Shown one piece after another: positions 4,619 to 5,136 of a DNA stretch of 5,136 nucleotides. A program made the translations under genes and the position numbers. The notes below the pieces were generated by a model. The model worked only from the letters and a program-made list of their open reading frames with translations. It had not been told where the DNA came from and ran no database searches. Positions within the stretch are counted from its first letter, which is position 1, and every line of letters starts with the position of its first letter. Source of the DNA: Candidatus Moraniibacteriota bacterium (GTDB taxonomy: Bacteria > Patescibacteriota > Minisyncoccia > CAIUEV01); the NCBI GenBank assembly GCA_016867255.1, contig VGKB01000049.1:1-5136 (forward strand), given 5' to 3'.

Positions 4619-5136
4619 ATGAAAAATAATGTTGCCATTTCCGCTCAAAACATCACCAAAACTTTCCTCGTTCCCCACGAAAGGATTTCTACTTTGCGGG
4701 GGGCTTTCATCAATATTTTCAAAACTAAAGCTTACGAAAAATTTACGGCTTTAGACAATGTTACTTTCTCTGTCAAAAAAGGGGAATTTTTTGGCATCAT
4801 TGGCCGCAACGGCTCGGGAAAGTCCACCCTGCTTAAAATTCTGGCGGGAATTTACGCGGCTAATCAGGGTAAAATTGAAATAGGCGGCCGAATCTCTCCT
4901 TTTTTGGAGCTTGGCATCGGATTCAATCCGGAACTGTCAGGAAGGAATAATATTTACCTTAACGCCACGGTGCTAGGGCTTACCAAAAAACAAATTGACG
5001 AAAAGTTCTCCAAAATAGTAGCTTTCTCCGAACTGCGGCGCTTCATTGACCAAAAAGTGAAAAATTATTCCTCCGGCATGCAGGTGCGCTTGGCTTTTTC
5101 CGTGGCTATCCACGCCAACCGAGACATTTTACTCAT
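4619..5136 (+). CDS. ABC exporter ATP-binding subunit (Wzt/KpsT/TagH family), truncated at window end
   Basis: This subunit would hydrolyse ATP to drive the permease encoded just upstream. The first 172 residues are present. Walker A is GRNGSGKST (62-70, catalytic Lys68). The Q-loop region has the polysaccharide-exporter form SPFLELGIGFNPELSGRNNIYLN (read in two parts, 93-104 and 105-115), with Glu97 where many ABC proteins have Gln. The signature is SSGMQ (151-155) followed by VRLAFSVA, again typical of this subfamily and unlike the common LSGGQ. The window ends at DILL, inside Walker B. Whether the protein has the C-terminal carbohydrate-binding domain of Wzt cannot be seen. The ATG at 4619-4621 gives a natural start with MKNNVAISAQNITKTF; no Shine-Dalgarno sequence precedes it. 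Confidence 0.93.
   Translation, partial: MKNNVAISAQNITKTFLVPHERISTLRGAFINIFKTKAYEKFTALDNVTFSVKKGEFFGIIGRNGSGKSTLLKILAGIYAANQGKIEIGGRISPFLELGIGFNPELSGRNNIYLNATVLGLTKKQIDEKFSKIVAFSELRRFIDQKVKNYSSGMQVRLAFSVAIHANRDILL

Overview
This window most likely comes from a Patescibacteria (Candidate Phyla Radiation) genome, probably a Parcubacteria-like lineage. That is inferred from three things: compact ribosomal proteins, intergenic spaces filled with short repeat words, and a CCTGCC/GGCAGG palindrome that, from memory, is common in such genomes. No rRNA or marker search could be run, so the taxon is tentative.

Layout. Positions 1-263 (+) hold the 3' end of an unrecognised gene. Positions 307-3627 (-) hold a seven-gene ribosomal protein cluster. 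Read in the direction of transcription it is rpsQ (S17), rplN (L14), rplX (L24), rplE (L5), rpsN (zinc-type S14), rpsH (S8), rplF (L6), which is the order of the front part of the bacterial spc operon. The cluster is cut out of its usual context: rplP-rpmC do not precede rpsQ, and rplR-rpsE-rplO-secY do not follow rplF. Divergent from rpsQ, at 3809-5136 (+), lie the permease and the truncated ATPase of a Wzm/Wzt-type (KpsM/KpsT, TagG/TagH) polysaccharide exporter.

The seven proteins are assembly components of both ribosomal subunits, so one transcript would supply them together. A candidate promoter and a terminator-like leader hairpin lie between rpsQ and the exporter. A possible weak bidirectional terminator lies between rplF and the upstream gene. 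The exporter pair would move a lipid-linked glycan across the inner membrane.

The least ordinary part is between the genes. Five of the six intercistronic gaps are unusually long for such an operon (about 80-170 nt), and four of them carry inverted repeats built from short repeated words. Some repeat arms run into the 3' ends of rpsQ and rplE and supply their last codons. A separate palindromic repeat with a GAAA loop lies at the 5' end of the permease gene and makes its start ambiguous. None of the ribosomal genes has a well-spaced Shine-Dalgarno sequence. I see no new enzymatic system, CRISPR array, tRNA or insertion sequence.
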